Positions 7,480 to 16,635 of a stretch of 38,523 nt of DNA are shown here, one piece after another (position 1 is the first letter of the stretch; each line of letters opens with the position of its first letter). A model generated the notes under the pieces. It had not been told where the DNA came from. It made no database searches and worked only from the letters and a program-made list of their open reading frames with translations. The position numbers and the translations under genes are program-made. Source of the stretch: an uncultured Riemerella sp. (GTDB lineage Bacteria > Bacteroidota > Bacteroidia > Flavobacteriales > Weeksellaceae); assembly GCA_938037185.1 (NCBI GenBank), contig CALHQK010000103.1, positions 1 through 38,523 of the forward strand. Direction: 5' to 3'.

Positions 7480-9057
7480 TTATTGAACATTTATAACAAT
7501 TGGACTGATGTTTTTAAGGGTTTGCCCTCCTAAACCTGTCGCAGTTGCTTGAATTCCAAAAACATAGCATATATCACCTGCTCTTAGATTCTTTGTAAGT
7601 GCTGCTACAGAACTCAGTGAATTTCCACTTACATAAGTAGCTGCTTTTCCTGGTACTTTGAAGCTAAATCCTTTTACTTGGAAAGACACAGGGAAATCAA
7701 AATCCGGAATTGCACAAGAGACCACTTGATTAGCAATAGAACTTGCTGGTACAGAAATTACATTTTGATTTCTAATTTGTCCTTGTGGTGCAGGCACACT
7801 TTTCACTCTAAACTCAAATGTCTGAGAAACAGTTTTTCCATTTGGCTGTTTTCCAGATACTGTAATATTTACTTTATTACCTGCACCTGGTGTTACATTC
7901 CATTTTCCTTTCCCTCCTGAAACACTTGCTCCTGATGCAGAAAGAGTTACTGTAGAGTTATCAACACCTAGCATAGAGGCAGAAATAGGGTTAGAAACAC
8001 CTCTATATAATACATTCATCTTATCAGCTGAAACTATAGCTCCACTTTGCAGTTTTACCTCTTGAGTTCCTGCAATTACACTATAATTATGCTTAAATGG
8101 TAAAGGAACCATTTCTCCTTTTGAGTTTTTATAAGATATTGTACCACTAAACACATGTTCACCTACTCCACTTGCTCCTAAATTTTTAATACCCACACCA
8201 TTTGCATGTCTATCTACTCCTGTGAAAGAGATATTAGGGTCATTAGAATATGTTCCTATAAATACCTTTGCTTCTGCAGGCTGTCCCTGTACAACAACAG
8301 TAGGAGCTGCCACAAACGCTTCATAAGCATTGAATTGAATATCAGCATCTACTTTTTCTTGAAGCATTAAAGCCAAGACATCTGACTGCAAGTTTCTAGC
8401 CTCAGATTGGATAACTTCCAAGTTTGATAATGCCGCAATCAATGGCTGATTATAAAACTTATATGATAACCAATTCTTTCCATTTCTAAGTTCTCCTTTA
8501 GGGAACTCCGTAATCAATGAAACATTTGCTCTATCCACAATACTCTTCATTTGAGGATCTTCTGATTTTGCAAAAGATTGATTAACAAGATTTCTAACAG
8601 CATCTATTTTAGCTTTCAATTCTTTCGCTACCTTAGAAGGAGATTCTTCCTCACCAGAATCAAAAAACATATTTGTAGAAGGCTGGGTATTATTCAATGC
8701 ATTGAAGTTTTCCTCAACATTGTTCTTCTGATTTTCGTCATACTCAGCTTCCTTTTTCAAATCACTCTTAAGTCCATCTATAAAACCAACCAATTTATCA
8801 ATGTTTTCCTCTAACCCTTGGTAGATTTTATAATTCTCAGCCATTGCTTCATTAGTTTCAGCTTTAGCTTTGAGTGTGTGTTCAAGGATTTTGTCGTTTT
8901 TAGTCTCTGTAATTTCCCTTGATTCTTTCAAAGATTCAGTTGTATCGAAGTAAGATCTGATTATCTCTTGGTCTATCTGCATCGCCAACATACAGATGAA
9001 AACCAAGTACATCAGGTTAATCATCTTCTGACGGGGTGATAATTTCTCTTTTGCCAT
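7480..9057 (-). CDS. gldM: Type IX secretion/gliding motor protein GldM
   Basis: A 525-residue inner-membrane motor subunit with a long periplasmic shaft (PorM homologue). The short cytoplasmic N-terminus MAKEKLSPRQKM has Arg9, the residue placed next to the GldL proton-path glutamate in the Flavobacterium johnsoniae motor, followed by one membrane helix (about residues 12-31). The periplasmic part begins with helical heptad-like sequence (residues 35-220) and continues with beta-rich domains (about 225-525), as in the known four-domain structure. The ending PIVINVQ is typical. It sits between gldL and gldN. Length matches the family. Confidence 0.97.
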   Translation of the reverse strand: MAKEKLSPRQKMINLMYLVFICMLAMQIDQEIIRSYFDTTESLKESREITETKNDKILEHTLKAKAETNEAMAENYKIYQGLEENIDKLVGFIDGLKSDLKKEAEYDENQKNNVEENFNALNNTQPSTNMFFDSGEEESPSKVAKELKAKIDAVRNLVNQSFAKSEDPQMKSIVDRANVSLITEFPKGELRNGKNWLSYKFYNQPLIAALSNLEVIQSEARNLQSDVLALMLQEKVDADIQFNAYEAFVAAPTVVVQGQPAEAKVFIGTYSNDPNISFTGVDRHANGVGIKNLGASGVGEHVFSGTISYKNSKGEMVPLPFKHNYSVIAGTQEVKLQSGAIVSADKMNVLYRGVSNPISASMLGVDNSTVTLSASGASVSGGKGKWNVTPGAGNKVNITVSGKQPNGKTVSQTFEFRVKSVPAPQGQIRNQNVISVPASSIANQVVSCAIPDFDFPVSFQVKGFSFKVPGKAATYVSGNSLSSVAALTKNLRAGDICYVFGIQATATGLGGQTLKNISPIVINVQ

Positions 9058-9105
9058 TTTTTAATTTTTTTTGAGTTAAAATTATTTAAAAATCACAATA
9101 AGAAA

Positions 9106-9792
9106 TTAAGCCTTCATCGCTGTTAGCATACCTCCATAAACTCTATTCAAACTATTAAGATTTGCAGTCAATCCTTTTAATTCCTCGTTAAATTTCTCTG
9201 ATTGTTCAGCTGATTTTTGGATATCATCCACATATTTTTGGCTGAATTCAGATTGTTTTCTTCCGTGCTCTAATTGTAATGTATACAAAGCGTTGATGCT
9301 TTCTAAATGGTTAGCTGCCAATGAAAGCTGCTCGTTATACTTATGAGTAGAAGCAGAAACATCTACAGTTTGGTTAATTTGGTCTACAGCATGAGAGAAT
9401 TTATCAATTCCTGTTCTCAATCTTTCGAACATAGCAACATCTAATTTCGCATCTTCTAACATTTTATCCAATTTGCTAGATAAAGAAACTTCTAATTCAG
9501 AAATGTTAGATGTAACTTTAGATTCTACAGCCTTTCTTGGCTTTGGTGTTGCCTTAGCATCTATCAATTCTGGATACACATTTTCCCATGCATATTTAGT
9601 TTCTTCTGCAGGTGGGTTAAACGCAAATACTACGAAAATAAATGCTTCCACAGCAAGTCCCAACCCTAAGATAAAGTTACCACTTACACCTGGAATAGGA
9701 AGGTGTGTCATTTTAACTAACGCTCCGAAAATAACTACCGCTGCCCCCATTGAATATATGAAGTTTAACACAGCATCTTTTGACTTAAACAT
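9106..9792 (-). CDS. gldL: Type IX secretion/gliding motor protein GldL
   Basis: A 228-residue inner-membrane protein that with GldM forms the proton-driven rotary motor of type IX secretion and gliding. Two membrane helices are visible (about residues 11-29 and 38-57). Residues reported as important for the F. johnsoniae motor are at the same numbers here: Tyr13, Lys27, His30 and Glu49 (in LGLAVEAFIF). The cytoplasmic remainder (residues 65-228) is helical and charged, with coiled-coil potential. The gene is 48 bases upstream of gldM and 44 bases downstream of gldK. Confidence 0.97.
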   Translation of the reverse strand: MFKSKDAVLNFIYSMGAAVVIFGALVKMTHLPIPGVSGNFILGLGLAVEAFIFVVFAFNPPAEETKYAWENVYPELIDAKATPKPRKAVESKVTSNISELEVSLSSKLDKMLEDAKLDVAMFERLRTGIDKFSHAVDQINQTVDVSASTHKYNEQLSLAANHLESINALYTLQLEHGRKQSEFSQKYVDDIQKSAEQSEKFNEELKGLTANLNSLNRVYGGMLTAMKA

Positions 9793-9836
9793 AATTTCTA
9801 TTTTTTAATTGTTACTTTAATATTTTTACTTACTTT

Positions 9837-11246
9837 TTATCTTTTTCTTATTTTAACGGCTCCTTCTGGTATATCTTGAACTGTTCTAAAACCAATATAA
9901 CTTCTCGCAGAGTCTTTCTTTTCCCAGTCTCTATAACCTACCATAAGAAGATATCCTAAATCTTTCCAAGAACCACCTCTTACTGTTTTCTTAGTATCTC
10001 TATACGCTTCATTAGAGAGATGAGGGTTTAAAGTAGAAGAGAACTGGTAAGTAGCATTATTATACGGAGATTCTGTCCATTCTGCTACATTTCCTGCCAT
10101 ATCATAAAGTCCATATCCATTTTTAGGAAACTTCTTTACAGGAGCTGTATACATGTATGTTCCATTTTTTTCGTCCTCCATATAGTTACCTCTTTTAGGT
10201 TTAAAGTTTGCTAAATAACAAGCTCTATCATCCATAAGATAAGGCCCTCCCCATGGATAGGGTGCATTTTCCAAACCACCACGAGCTGCATATTCCCACT
10301 CTGCTTCCGTAGGAAGTCTGAATCTCATTGGTTTTTCTTTCTTCTTCTTCAAGCTACTGTTATAATCTGATTTCGCTTTTGTTTTATAATCTGCAAAAGC
10401 TCTCGCCTGATCCCAAGTAACACCAACTACTGGATAATCTTTATAAGCCTTATGCCAAAAATATTGGTCAAACAAAGGTTCATTATAAGCATAATTGAAA
10501 TCCTTAATCCAAACCATAGTATCTGGATAAACTGCTATACTCGTTTTCTTTATATGGGTAATATTCTTCTGCTTATCTTGCAAATCTTCCCATTCATATC
10601 TATAGAGCAGTTTCTTTGTATCTATAACTCTCTGATTATTAACTCTTTTATCAGGAGCCACATACATAGATTCCAAAACCTCTGCATATTTAGCATCTGG
10701 ATAACTATTTACATTCCACTCTAAAGGAACAGACCAATCCAATCTCTTAGATTCATTGTATCCGTTTCTTCCTCCCTGGGATTCTATAAATTTATCATAT
10801 CCAGACTTGTTTTCTTCCCCTCCTTTTTGTGATAGATAAGCATAATTAGGTGCTCCTCCATTTTCACCTCCTCCTGTGCTTCCTCCGCCACTTCCTGCGG
10901 CCTCAGCCAAGAGAGTTCTAGCAATAGAGTCTCTCACATAGTTAATAAACAATCTATACTGTGCATTGGTAACCTCTGTTTCATCCATATAAAATGAAGA
11001 AACAGTAACTGTCTTCAAAGGAGACTTTTCTGGTGTCATGGTAAAATCCATATCCGCCTGTCCCATTATGAAAGAACCTCCCGCAATAGCAACCATCCCA
11101 TGTGGTCTTTCTGCAATAAAAGATTTTGAACTTTCTCTGGATACTAATTCTCCTTTTGTATCAGGTCTTCCGGCACTCCTTTTTCCTCCGGAAGAACAAG
11201 AGACCGCTAAGGAGGCAGCGGAAATTAAAAGAACTATTCTTCTCAT
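9837..11246 (-). CDS. gldK: Type IX secretion/gliding lipoprotein GldK
   Basis: A 469-residue outer-membrane lipoprotein (lipobox LAVSC, Cys17) with a formylglycine-generating-enzyme (SUMF1)-like fold, the PorK homologue that forms the large periplasmic ring with GldN. Fold markers are GGSFIMGQADMDF (residues 56-68), FYMDETEVTNAQYRLF, RLPTEAEWEYAARGG, MAGNVAEWTESPY, VRGGSWKD and the closing IGFRTVQD. A low-complexity Gly/Ser stretch (residues about 118-131) interrupts the fold after the first helices. It opens the gldKLMN block, 86 bases after glmS. The related gldJ is not in this window. Confidence 0.95.
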   Translation of the reverse strand: MRRIVLLISAASLAVSCSSGGKRSAGRPDTKGELVSRESSKSFIAERPHGMVAIAGGSFIMGQADMDFTMTPEKSPLKTVTVSSFYMDETEVTNAQYRLFINYVRDSIARTLLAEAAGSGGGSTGGGENGGAPNYAYLSQKGGEENKSGYDKFIESQGGRNGYNESKRLDWSVPLEWNVNSYPDAKYAEVLESMYVAPDKRVNNQRVIDTKKLLYRYEWEDLQDKQKNITHIKKTSIAVYPDTMVWIKDFNYAYNEPLFDQYFWHKAYKDYPVVGVTWDQARAFADYKTKAKSDYNSSLKKKKEKPMRFRLPTEAEWEYAARGGLENAPYPWGGPYLMDDRACYLANFKPKRGNYMEDEKNGTYMYTAPVKKFPKNGYGLYDMAGNVAEWTESPYNNATYQFSSTLNPHLSNEAYRDTKKTVRGGSWKDLGYLLMVGYRDWEKKDSARSYIGFRTVQDIPEGAVKIRKR

Positions 11247-11332
11247 TATAATTAATTATATTTTTTTAACATTTATTATACCACTTTGTATAACGGAAAA
11301 TTTAACAAAATATTTTCCTATTTTACATTTTT

Positions 11333-13186
11333 TTATTCTACAGTCACAGATTTTGCCAGATTCCTTGGCTGATCTACATTTGCTCCTCTATAAACAGCTA
11401 TGTAATAAGCTAATAACTGCAAAGGAACGGAAGCCACAATCGGTGAAAAACATTCAGAGGTTTCAGGGATTTCTATAACATAATCCGCCATTGAAGCCAC
11501 CTGTATATCACCTGTATTTACAACAGCAATTACTTTTCCTTTTCTAGCTTTAATTTCCTGAACATTACTTACAATTTTGTCATAATGCCCTTTTTTAGGA
11601 GCAATGATTACAATCGGCATATTTTCATCAATCAATGCAATAGGCCCATGCTTCATCTCTGCAGCCGGATATCCTTCAGCATGAATATAAGAAATTTCTT
11701 TCAGTTTTAATGCTCCTTCCAAAGCTGCAGGATAATTATATCCTCGCCCCAAATATAAGAAATTAGCCGCATTAACAAAATTTCTTGCGATTTTTTGTGT
11801 AATTTCATGTGTGCTTTCCAAAACTTCTTCTATTTTTTTAGGAAGAGTATCAAGCTCTGTAATCAGCCTCATGAAATCAGCATTACCTAAATTACCATTA
11901 TGTTTACCCAGCTTCAAGGCAATTAAAGACAATATTGTAAGCTGCGCCGTAAAGGCCTTTGTAGAAGCAACCCCAATCTCTGGTCCTGCATGCGTGTAAG
12001 AACCTGCATTTGTAACTCTCGCAATCGAAGAGTCTACTACATTACAAATTCCATAAACAAACGCTCCTCTTTCCTTAGCCAGTTTTATCGCCTCCATAGT
12101 ATCTGCAGTTTCTCCTGATTGAGAAATTGCGATTACAACATCTTTATTTGTAATAATCGGATTTCTATATCTAAATTCCGATGCGTATTCTACCTCTACA
12201 GGAATCCTCGCAAATTCTTCTATCAGATATTCTCCTATCAATCCCGCATGCCAAGATGTCCCGCAAGCAATAATGATAATTCTCTCCGCTTTATTAATTC
12301 TCTCCAAATGATCCCAGATACCAGCCATTTTGATAATTCCTTCATCTACCAATAGACGACCTCTCATGGTATCATGGATGGATTTAGGTTGTTCAAAAAT
12401 TTCCTTAAGCATAAAATGCTCATATCCACCTTTTTCTATCTGTTCTAAGCTTAACTTCAGCTCACGAACAGCAGGGCTTATCTTTTGATTATTTTTGATT
12501 GAGCGAATTTCTACTCCATCACTAAGGCTTATAGTCGCCATATGCCCTTCTTCAAGGTAAATTGCTTCTTTAGTAAATTCCACAAATGGAGAAGCATCAG
12601 AAGCTATAAAATATTCATTATCTCCCAAACCTATTGCTAATGGAGAACCTAATCTTGCCACCACTAAAAGCCCTGGAAAATCATCATGCATCACTGTGAT
12701 AGCATAAGCCCCATAAACTTCATTCAATGCAGAACGAACAGCCTCTGGAAAAGAAAGCTTGCTGTCCAAATCCATAAAATACTGGACAAGATTTACAAAA
12801 ACCTCTGTATCTGTTTCAGATTTAAAAGTAAATCCTTTTTCTATAAGCATTGTTTTAATAGCATCATAATTTTCTATGATCCCATTATGCACTACTGCTA
12901 TTTTTCCGTTATTAGATAAGTGTGGGTGTGAGTTTATATCACTCGGCGCCCCATGAGTTGCCCATCGGGTATGTCCCATTCCTACATGCGCTTTACCCTT
13001 CAAATCTTTGGACACTTTTACTAAATCATCTACTTTACCTTTAGTTTTTGCAACTTGAAAGTCCGCATTATCACTATCCAAAACTATACCTGCACTATCA
13101 TAACCTCTATATTCCAGCCTACGAAGACCATTGATTACAATGTCGTAAGCATCCTGAAAGCCTGTATATCCAACAATTCCACACAT
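11333..13186 (-). CDS. glmS: Glutamine--fructose-6-phosphate aminotransferase (isomerizing)
   Basis: A 617-residue enzyme that makes glucosamine-6-phosphate from fructose-6-phosphate and glutamine, the first step of the UDP-GlcNAc pathway for peptidoglycan and lipopolysaccharide. It starts MCGIVGYTG, so Cys2 is the N-terminal nucleophile of the class II glutaminase domain (residues 1 to about 240; GHTRWATHG, HNGIIENY). Two SIS isomerase domains follow (ISQSGETADT near residue 350, and a second around YLGRGYNYPAALEGALKLKE), and it ends DQPRNLAKSVTVE. It lies 10 bases after the DUF4270 gene. I see no glmS ribozyme in the short space before it. Confidence 0.98.
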   Translation of the reverse strand: MCGIVGYTGFQDAYDIVINGLRRLEYRGYDSAGIVLDSDNADFQVAKTKGKVDDLVKVSKDLKGKAHVGMGHTRWATHGAPSDINSHPHLSNNGKIAVVHNGIIENYDAIKTMLIEKGFTFKSETDTEVFVNLVQYFMDLDSKLSFPEAVRSALNEVYGAYAITVMHDDFPGLLVVARLGSPLAIGLGDNEYFIASDASPFVEFTKEAIYLEEGHMATISLSDGVEIRSIKNNQKISPAVRELKLSLEQIEKGGYEHFMLKEIFEQPKSIHDTMRGRLLVDEGIIKMAGIWDHLERINKAERIIIIACGTSWHAGLIGEYLIEEFARIPVEVEYASEFRYRNPIITNKDVVIAISQSGETADTMEAIKLAKERGAFVYGICNVVDSSIARVTNAGSYTHAGPEIGVASTKAFTAQLTILSLIALKLGKHNGNLGNADFMRLITELDTLPKKIEEVLESTHEITQKIARNFVNAANFLYLGRGYNYPAALEGALKLKEISYIHAEGYPAAEMKHGPIALIDENMPIVIIAPKKGHYDKIVSNVQEIKARKGKVIAVVNTGDIQVASMADYVIEIPETSECFSPIVASVPLQLLAYYIAVYRGANVDQPRNLAKSVTVE

Positions 13187-13196
13187 AATCCAATTT

Positions 13197-14672
13197 TTAT
13201 TTTACAACATAAGTGACTAATAACTGGGGTCTGTATCGGTTTGTAGGATTAGTTCCCACAAAAATAGCCCTATTAGGAGAATACACATTAGTATTGTAAT
13301 CCTCACTAACTAATGCTCCATTATAATTAGTCAGATAACTTCCTATATTAAGAATTATATCTTTTGCCTCCAGCCCCTGCTCTACAATATCTTTCACCGT
13401 CTTTGTGATATTAACATCATAGTAGGAAGGGTTTGTGTTTGTCGCATAAGCTGTGACTAATTTAAAACTATTATTATAAAGCATCGCTTTAATATCAGCA
13501 ATAAAATCTGTTTCTCCTTCTTTTTTCACCAAGAAATTATCTGGTTTGGTATAACTATTATTCCAAACCGAAGTATCTGTATATAATCTTATCTTAGCAG
13601 AGACTATTGCTGCTCTTCTATCTCTTCGCAATGTTTTAAGAGCTTCTATCGCATTTTCTGGTATTTTTATACCTGCTCCTGGACCACCCATTCCCTGCAT
13701 ATAAAGGAGAGGATCTCCATTAGTTCTGTCTATACCAGCCATTACATTATTAAAAATAGTACTTCTATTATAAGATATCTGGCTGAAATGAACATTTGGA
13801 GAAGCTAAGTTAAAAGAATAAGTCCCCGCTTTTCTATCTGATGGTGCCCCATGTGTATAATACATAGTCATCGTAATCTGATCTGGAGCAAAATTTATCA
13901 AATAACCATCATTTTCCTGAACTAAAATTTTAAGTCCTTTAAAATAATTGATAAAATTACTCTCGCTGCTCAACTCTGTAGCTCCACTTTTATTAGCTAT
14001 TTTTGTTTGAAAATAACTGGCATTGAGAGGAATTCTGAGTCCTGCTTCTTTTGTTAAAAGAACTGTATTGTCTGAAGTTTTATTTATGCTAACAGCAATA
14101 GAGTTCCCTGTAAACGACTTCGTTCCTAATAAAGTCCCTGCCGTAACAGACCTATTTGATAATATTTCTGCTCCTGTACTTCCTAAATCCGTTGTTATTT
14201 CATTCACATTGATAGTCATTGTACTTGCAGGATTACCATACTTTATTGCACTATATGCTGTAAGAGTCTGCTTCGCTGCCTGACCTTTATATGTAATATT
14301 AGTTGTCGATGTTGTTTTTGCCGTGGCATCATATTCTGGTTTAATCTCTAAAACAACAGAATCCACCACTGGATTAGTTCCAAAATCAGGAGCATATTTG
14401 GATAATCTTACTTGAGTAACATATGCGGATTTCTGTATACCGAACTGACTTTCATTAAAAGCTCCTAATGTTGCTTTTTTCAGAGAATACGAATCTGACC
14501 TTACTACATCATTATTGTTAACATTATAAGCAACCAAGTCATAAGCTGCTTGTTCCCCTTGCGCTTCATTATTTTCAAAAAACTGCAGACCCAAATCATC
14601 TGCATCTGAGTTACATCCCACCGCAATACTCCCCAAAAACAACGAGAATAAGAATAACTTTATTTTTTTCAT
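13197..14672 (-). CDS. DUF4270 family lipoprotein
   Basis: A 491-residue predicted outer-membrane lipoprotein: hydrophobic leader, then lipobox SIAVGC with Cys20, then NSDADDLGLQFF, the common start of DUF4270 proteins in Flavobacteriia. The rest is beta-rich with repeated short segments (for example VVDSVVLEIKPEYD and RPQLLVTYVVK at the C-terminus). The function of the family is not known. It is packed between the GlgA-like gene (19-base gap) and glmS (10-base gap), a neighbourhood I recall from many Flavobacteriia, which suggests an envelope-related role but proves nothing. Confidence 0.85.
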   Translation of the reverse strand: MKKIKLFLFSLFLGSIAVGCNSDADDLGLQFFENNEAQGEQAAYDLVAYNVNNNDVVRSDSYSLKKATLGAFNESQFGIQKSAYVTQVRLSKYAPDFGTNPVVDSVVLEIKPEYDATAKTTSTTNITYKGQAAKQTLTAYSAIKYGNPASTMTINVNEITTDLGSTGAEILSNRSVTAGTLLGTKSFTGNSIAVSINKTSDNTVLLTKEAGLRIPLNASYFQTKIANKSGATELSSESNFINYFKGLKILVQENDGYLINFAPDQITMTMYYTHGAPSDRKAGTYSFNLASPNVHFSQISYNRSTIFNNVMAGIDRTNGDPLLYMQGMGGPGAGIKIPENAIEALKTLRRDRRAAIVSAKIRLYTDTSVWNNSYTKPDNFLVKKEGETDFIADIKAMLYNNSFKLVTAYATNTNPSYYDVNITKTVKDIVEQGLEAKDIILNIGSYLTNYNGALVSEDYNTNVYSPNRAIFVGTNPTNRYRPQLLVTYVVK

Positions 14673-14691
14673 TATTTGTAAACTTTACAGT

Positions 14692-15438
14692 TTAATCTTC
14701 TAATTCAAACTTTGGTGTCTCAGATTGTTTGTAAGCATTCTCCAAAGTTTTATCCAATTTTTTATCTCCTTTTATAAGCTTATCTACCAATCCCATACTT
14801 TCTGCGACAAAATTCTGCGTTGTAGGGTGTTCAACAGCTTTTACATCTACAATATTATCAAATGCTAATTTCTGCGACACTTCACCTCCTAACACGACAT
14901 CCTCTTCATTATATATAGACAACACAAATTTTGTATCCTGAAAATAAGAATCCGACTTATAATAATACTTAAGATATATTGGTATAAAAACTGACATCCA
15001 ACCACTTAAATAAACAACATCTGGAACCCAGTTTAGTTTTTTTATTGTTTCTATTACGCCCCTTGCAAAGAAAATTGCCCTTTCATCATTATCTTCAAAA
15101 GGTTTCCCTTCCTCATCTGTATAATATTGTTTTCTTTTGAAATATTCCTCATTATCAATAAAATACACCTGAAGCCTTTCACCCGGCAGAGAAGCTACTT
15201 TTATAATCAAAGGCTGGTCCAAATCATTAATAATAATATTCATCCCTGACAGACGAATCACCTCATGTAATTGATACTTTCTCTCACTTATAGCACCAAA
15301 TTTAGGCATAAAAACCCTAACATCATTCCCTTCGTGATGCATCTTCAAAGCCATTTTATTCACCGCCTGAGCCATGTTGCTTACCTCATTATAAGGGAAC
15401 ATTTCTGTGGTGACATATAATATTTTTTGGTTTGACAT
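14692..15438 (-). CDS. GlgA N-terminal-domain-like protein (stand-alone, 248 aa)
   Basis: This resembles the N-terminal half of glycogen/starch synthase (GT5): KILYVTTEMFPYNEV at the start, DVRVFMPKFG near residue 55, VYFIDNEEYFKRKQYYTDEE, and PDVVYLSGWMSVFIPIYLK. True GlgA is about 475 residues and needs a second Rossmann domain, which is absent. The ADP-glucose-binding KTGGL motif near the start is replaced by NEVSNMA, so synthase activity is doubtful. I start at ATG 15438 because AAAGG lies 10 bases upstream; a longer form from 15477 has no such site. It appears to lead the unit GlgA-like, DUF4270, glmS, gldKLMN. It may be a non-catalytic or redirected carbohydrate-binding relative. Confidence 0.8.
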   Translation of the reverse strand: MSNQKILYVTTEMFPYNEVSNMAQAVNKMALKMHHEGNDVRVFMPKFGAISERKYQLHEVIRLSGMNIIINDLDQPLIIKVASLPGERLQVYFIDNEEYFKRKQYYTDEEGKPFEDNDERAIFFARGVIETIKKLNWVPDVVYLSGWMSVFIPIYLKYYYKSDSYFQDTKFVLSIYNEEDVVLGGEVSQKLAFDNIVDVKAVEHPTTQNFVAESMGLVDKLIKGDKKLDKTLENAYKQSETPKFELED

Positions 15439-15520
15439 ACTTATACCTTTGATTCTAAAAAAGAATTCATCATGCAAAGTTACAAAATTTTACATAAAAA
15501 AATGTAATTCATGTAAAAAA

Positions 15521-15551
15521 ATTAGAACCCTGCGAATTGCAGGATTCTAAT
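15521..15551 (-). terminator. Terminator of serA
   Basis: Hairpin with arms ATTAGAAcCCTGC (15521-15533) and GCAGGaTTCTAAT (15539-15551), 5-base loop, followed by seven T on the minus strand. It separates serA from the GlgA-like gene. Confidence 0.85.
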
Positions 15552-15568
15552 TACAACTAAAAATATTT

Positions 15569-16519
15569 TTATTTTAAAATAGATATAATCTGTTCCGCTA
15601 GCGAAATACCGATTCTATCCTGCGCTTCATTAGTAGAAGCTCCTGTATGAGGAGTTAATGAAATTTTTGGATGAGATAGAATACTCTTAGCAGGTGTAGG
15701 CTCATTGATGAACACATCCAGCCCAGCAAAAGCCAATTTACCGCTATCCAAAGCTTTTAGAAGCGCTTCTTCATCCACTACTCCACCTCTTGCACAGTTC
15801 ACCAGTGCAGCTCCATTTTTCATTAAATCAAATTCCTTTTGACCGATAACGAATTCTTTTTGAGCTGGAACATGAAGCGTAACAAAATCTGCTTCTTTTA
15901 GAACTTCTTCTTTAGACTGTGTTTTGATTTCAAAATCTACCGACTGCCCATTGAAAAATTCTACTTTTAAATTCACTTTTTCAGCAAAATTATCCACCGC
16001 TAAAACTCTCATTCCTAGACCTAAAGCCATTTTAGCCACTTCCTGACCAATTCTACCAAAACCAATGATACCGATAGTTTTACCTCTCAGCTCCACGCCT
16101 TTTGTATAAGCTTTTTTAAGTTCTGCAAATTTAGTATCGCCTTCTACTGGCATTTTTCGGTTAGAATCCGTTAAAAATCTACATCCTGAAAACAAATGAG
16201 CAAAAACCAATTCCGCCACAGATGCAGATGAAGCCGCAGGCGTATTAATCACATTAATACCTTTTTCTCGTGCGTATTCCACATCTATATTATCCATTCC
16301 TACTCCTCCTCTACCGATGATTTTCAGAGATGGACAAGCATCTATAATATCCTTTCTTACTTTGGTTGCACTACGCACTAGAAGCGTTATCACTTGGTTT
16401 TCATTGATATAGTTTATCAATTCTTCCTGTGGAACTTTGGTTGTAATTACCTCAAAACCTGCTTTTTGCAAACCATCAATTCCAGACTGGTCTAAGCCGT
16501 CATTTGCTAATACTTTCAT
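15569..16519 (-). CDS. serA: D-3-phosphoglycerate dehydrogenase, short form
   Basis: A 316-residue D-2-hydroxyacid dehydrogenase that most likely makes 3-phosphohydroxypyruvate, the first step of serine synthesis. It shows GRGGVGMDNID (near 90), NTPAASSASVAEL, the NAD-binding GIIGFGRIGQEVA (about 150), and the catalytic Arg in VNCARGGVVDEEALL, Glu in DVFINEP, and His in LTPHTGAST. There is no C-terminal ACT regulatory domain, so serine feedback of the E. coli kind is not expected. It is divergent from idi, with its own -7 box and terminator. Serine feeds the glycine system encoded nearby (gcvT, gcvP). Another hydroxyacid substrate cannot be excluded. Confidence 0.92.
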   Translation of the reverse strand: MKVLANDGLDQSGIDGLQKAGFEVITTKVPQEELINYINENQVITLLVRSATKVRKDIIDACPSLKIIGRGGVGMDNIDVEYAREKGINVINTPAASSASVAELVFAHLFSGCRFLTDSNRKMPVEGDTKFAELKKAYTKGVELRGKTIGIIGFGRIGQEVAKMALGLGMRVLAVDNFAEKVNLKVEFFNGQSVDFEIKTQSKEEVLKEADFVTLHVPAQKEFVIGQKEFDLMKNGAALVNCARGGVVDEEALLKALDSGKLAFAGLDVFINEPTPAKSILSHPKISLTPHTGASTNEAQDRIGISLAEQIISILK

Positions 16520-16557
16520 AATAATAGTTTTAATAAATTCTAATAATAGTTATCCCA

Positions 16558-16565
16558 CAAAGATA
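16558..16565 (-). promoter_or_regulatory. serA -7 promoter box (TATCTTTG)
   Basis: Full match to TAnnTTTG on the minus strand, 39 bases before the serA start codon. The -33 element is not clear. Confidence 0.5.
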
Positions 16566-16612
16566 TAAATTTGATTTTAAATATTTGATATTTCAAGACT
16601 AAAATAAATTGC

Positions 16613-16620
16613 TAAATTTG
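16613..16620 (+). promoter_or_regulatory. idi -7 promoter box (TAAATTTG)
   Basis: Full match to TAnnTTTG, 15 bases before the idi ATG at 16636. A candidate TTTG at 16584-16587 is somewhat too far upstream to be a good -33 element. The box overlaps a TTG start at 16609, which argues for the later ATG. Confidence 0.5.
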
Positions 16621-16635
16621 TCCTTTATTGAACAA

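Noticed and set aside
13187..13196. glmS ribozyme or riboswitch before glmS
   Set aside because: Only 10 bases separate glmS from the DUF4270 gene, too little for such an element.
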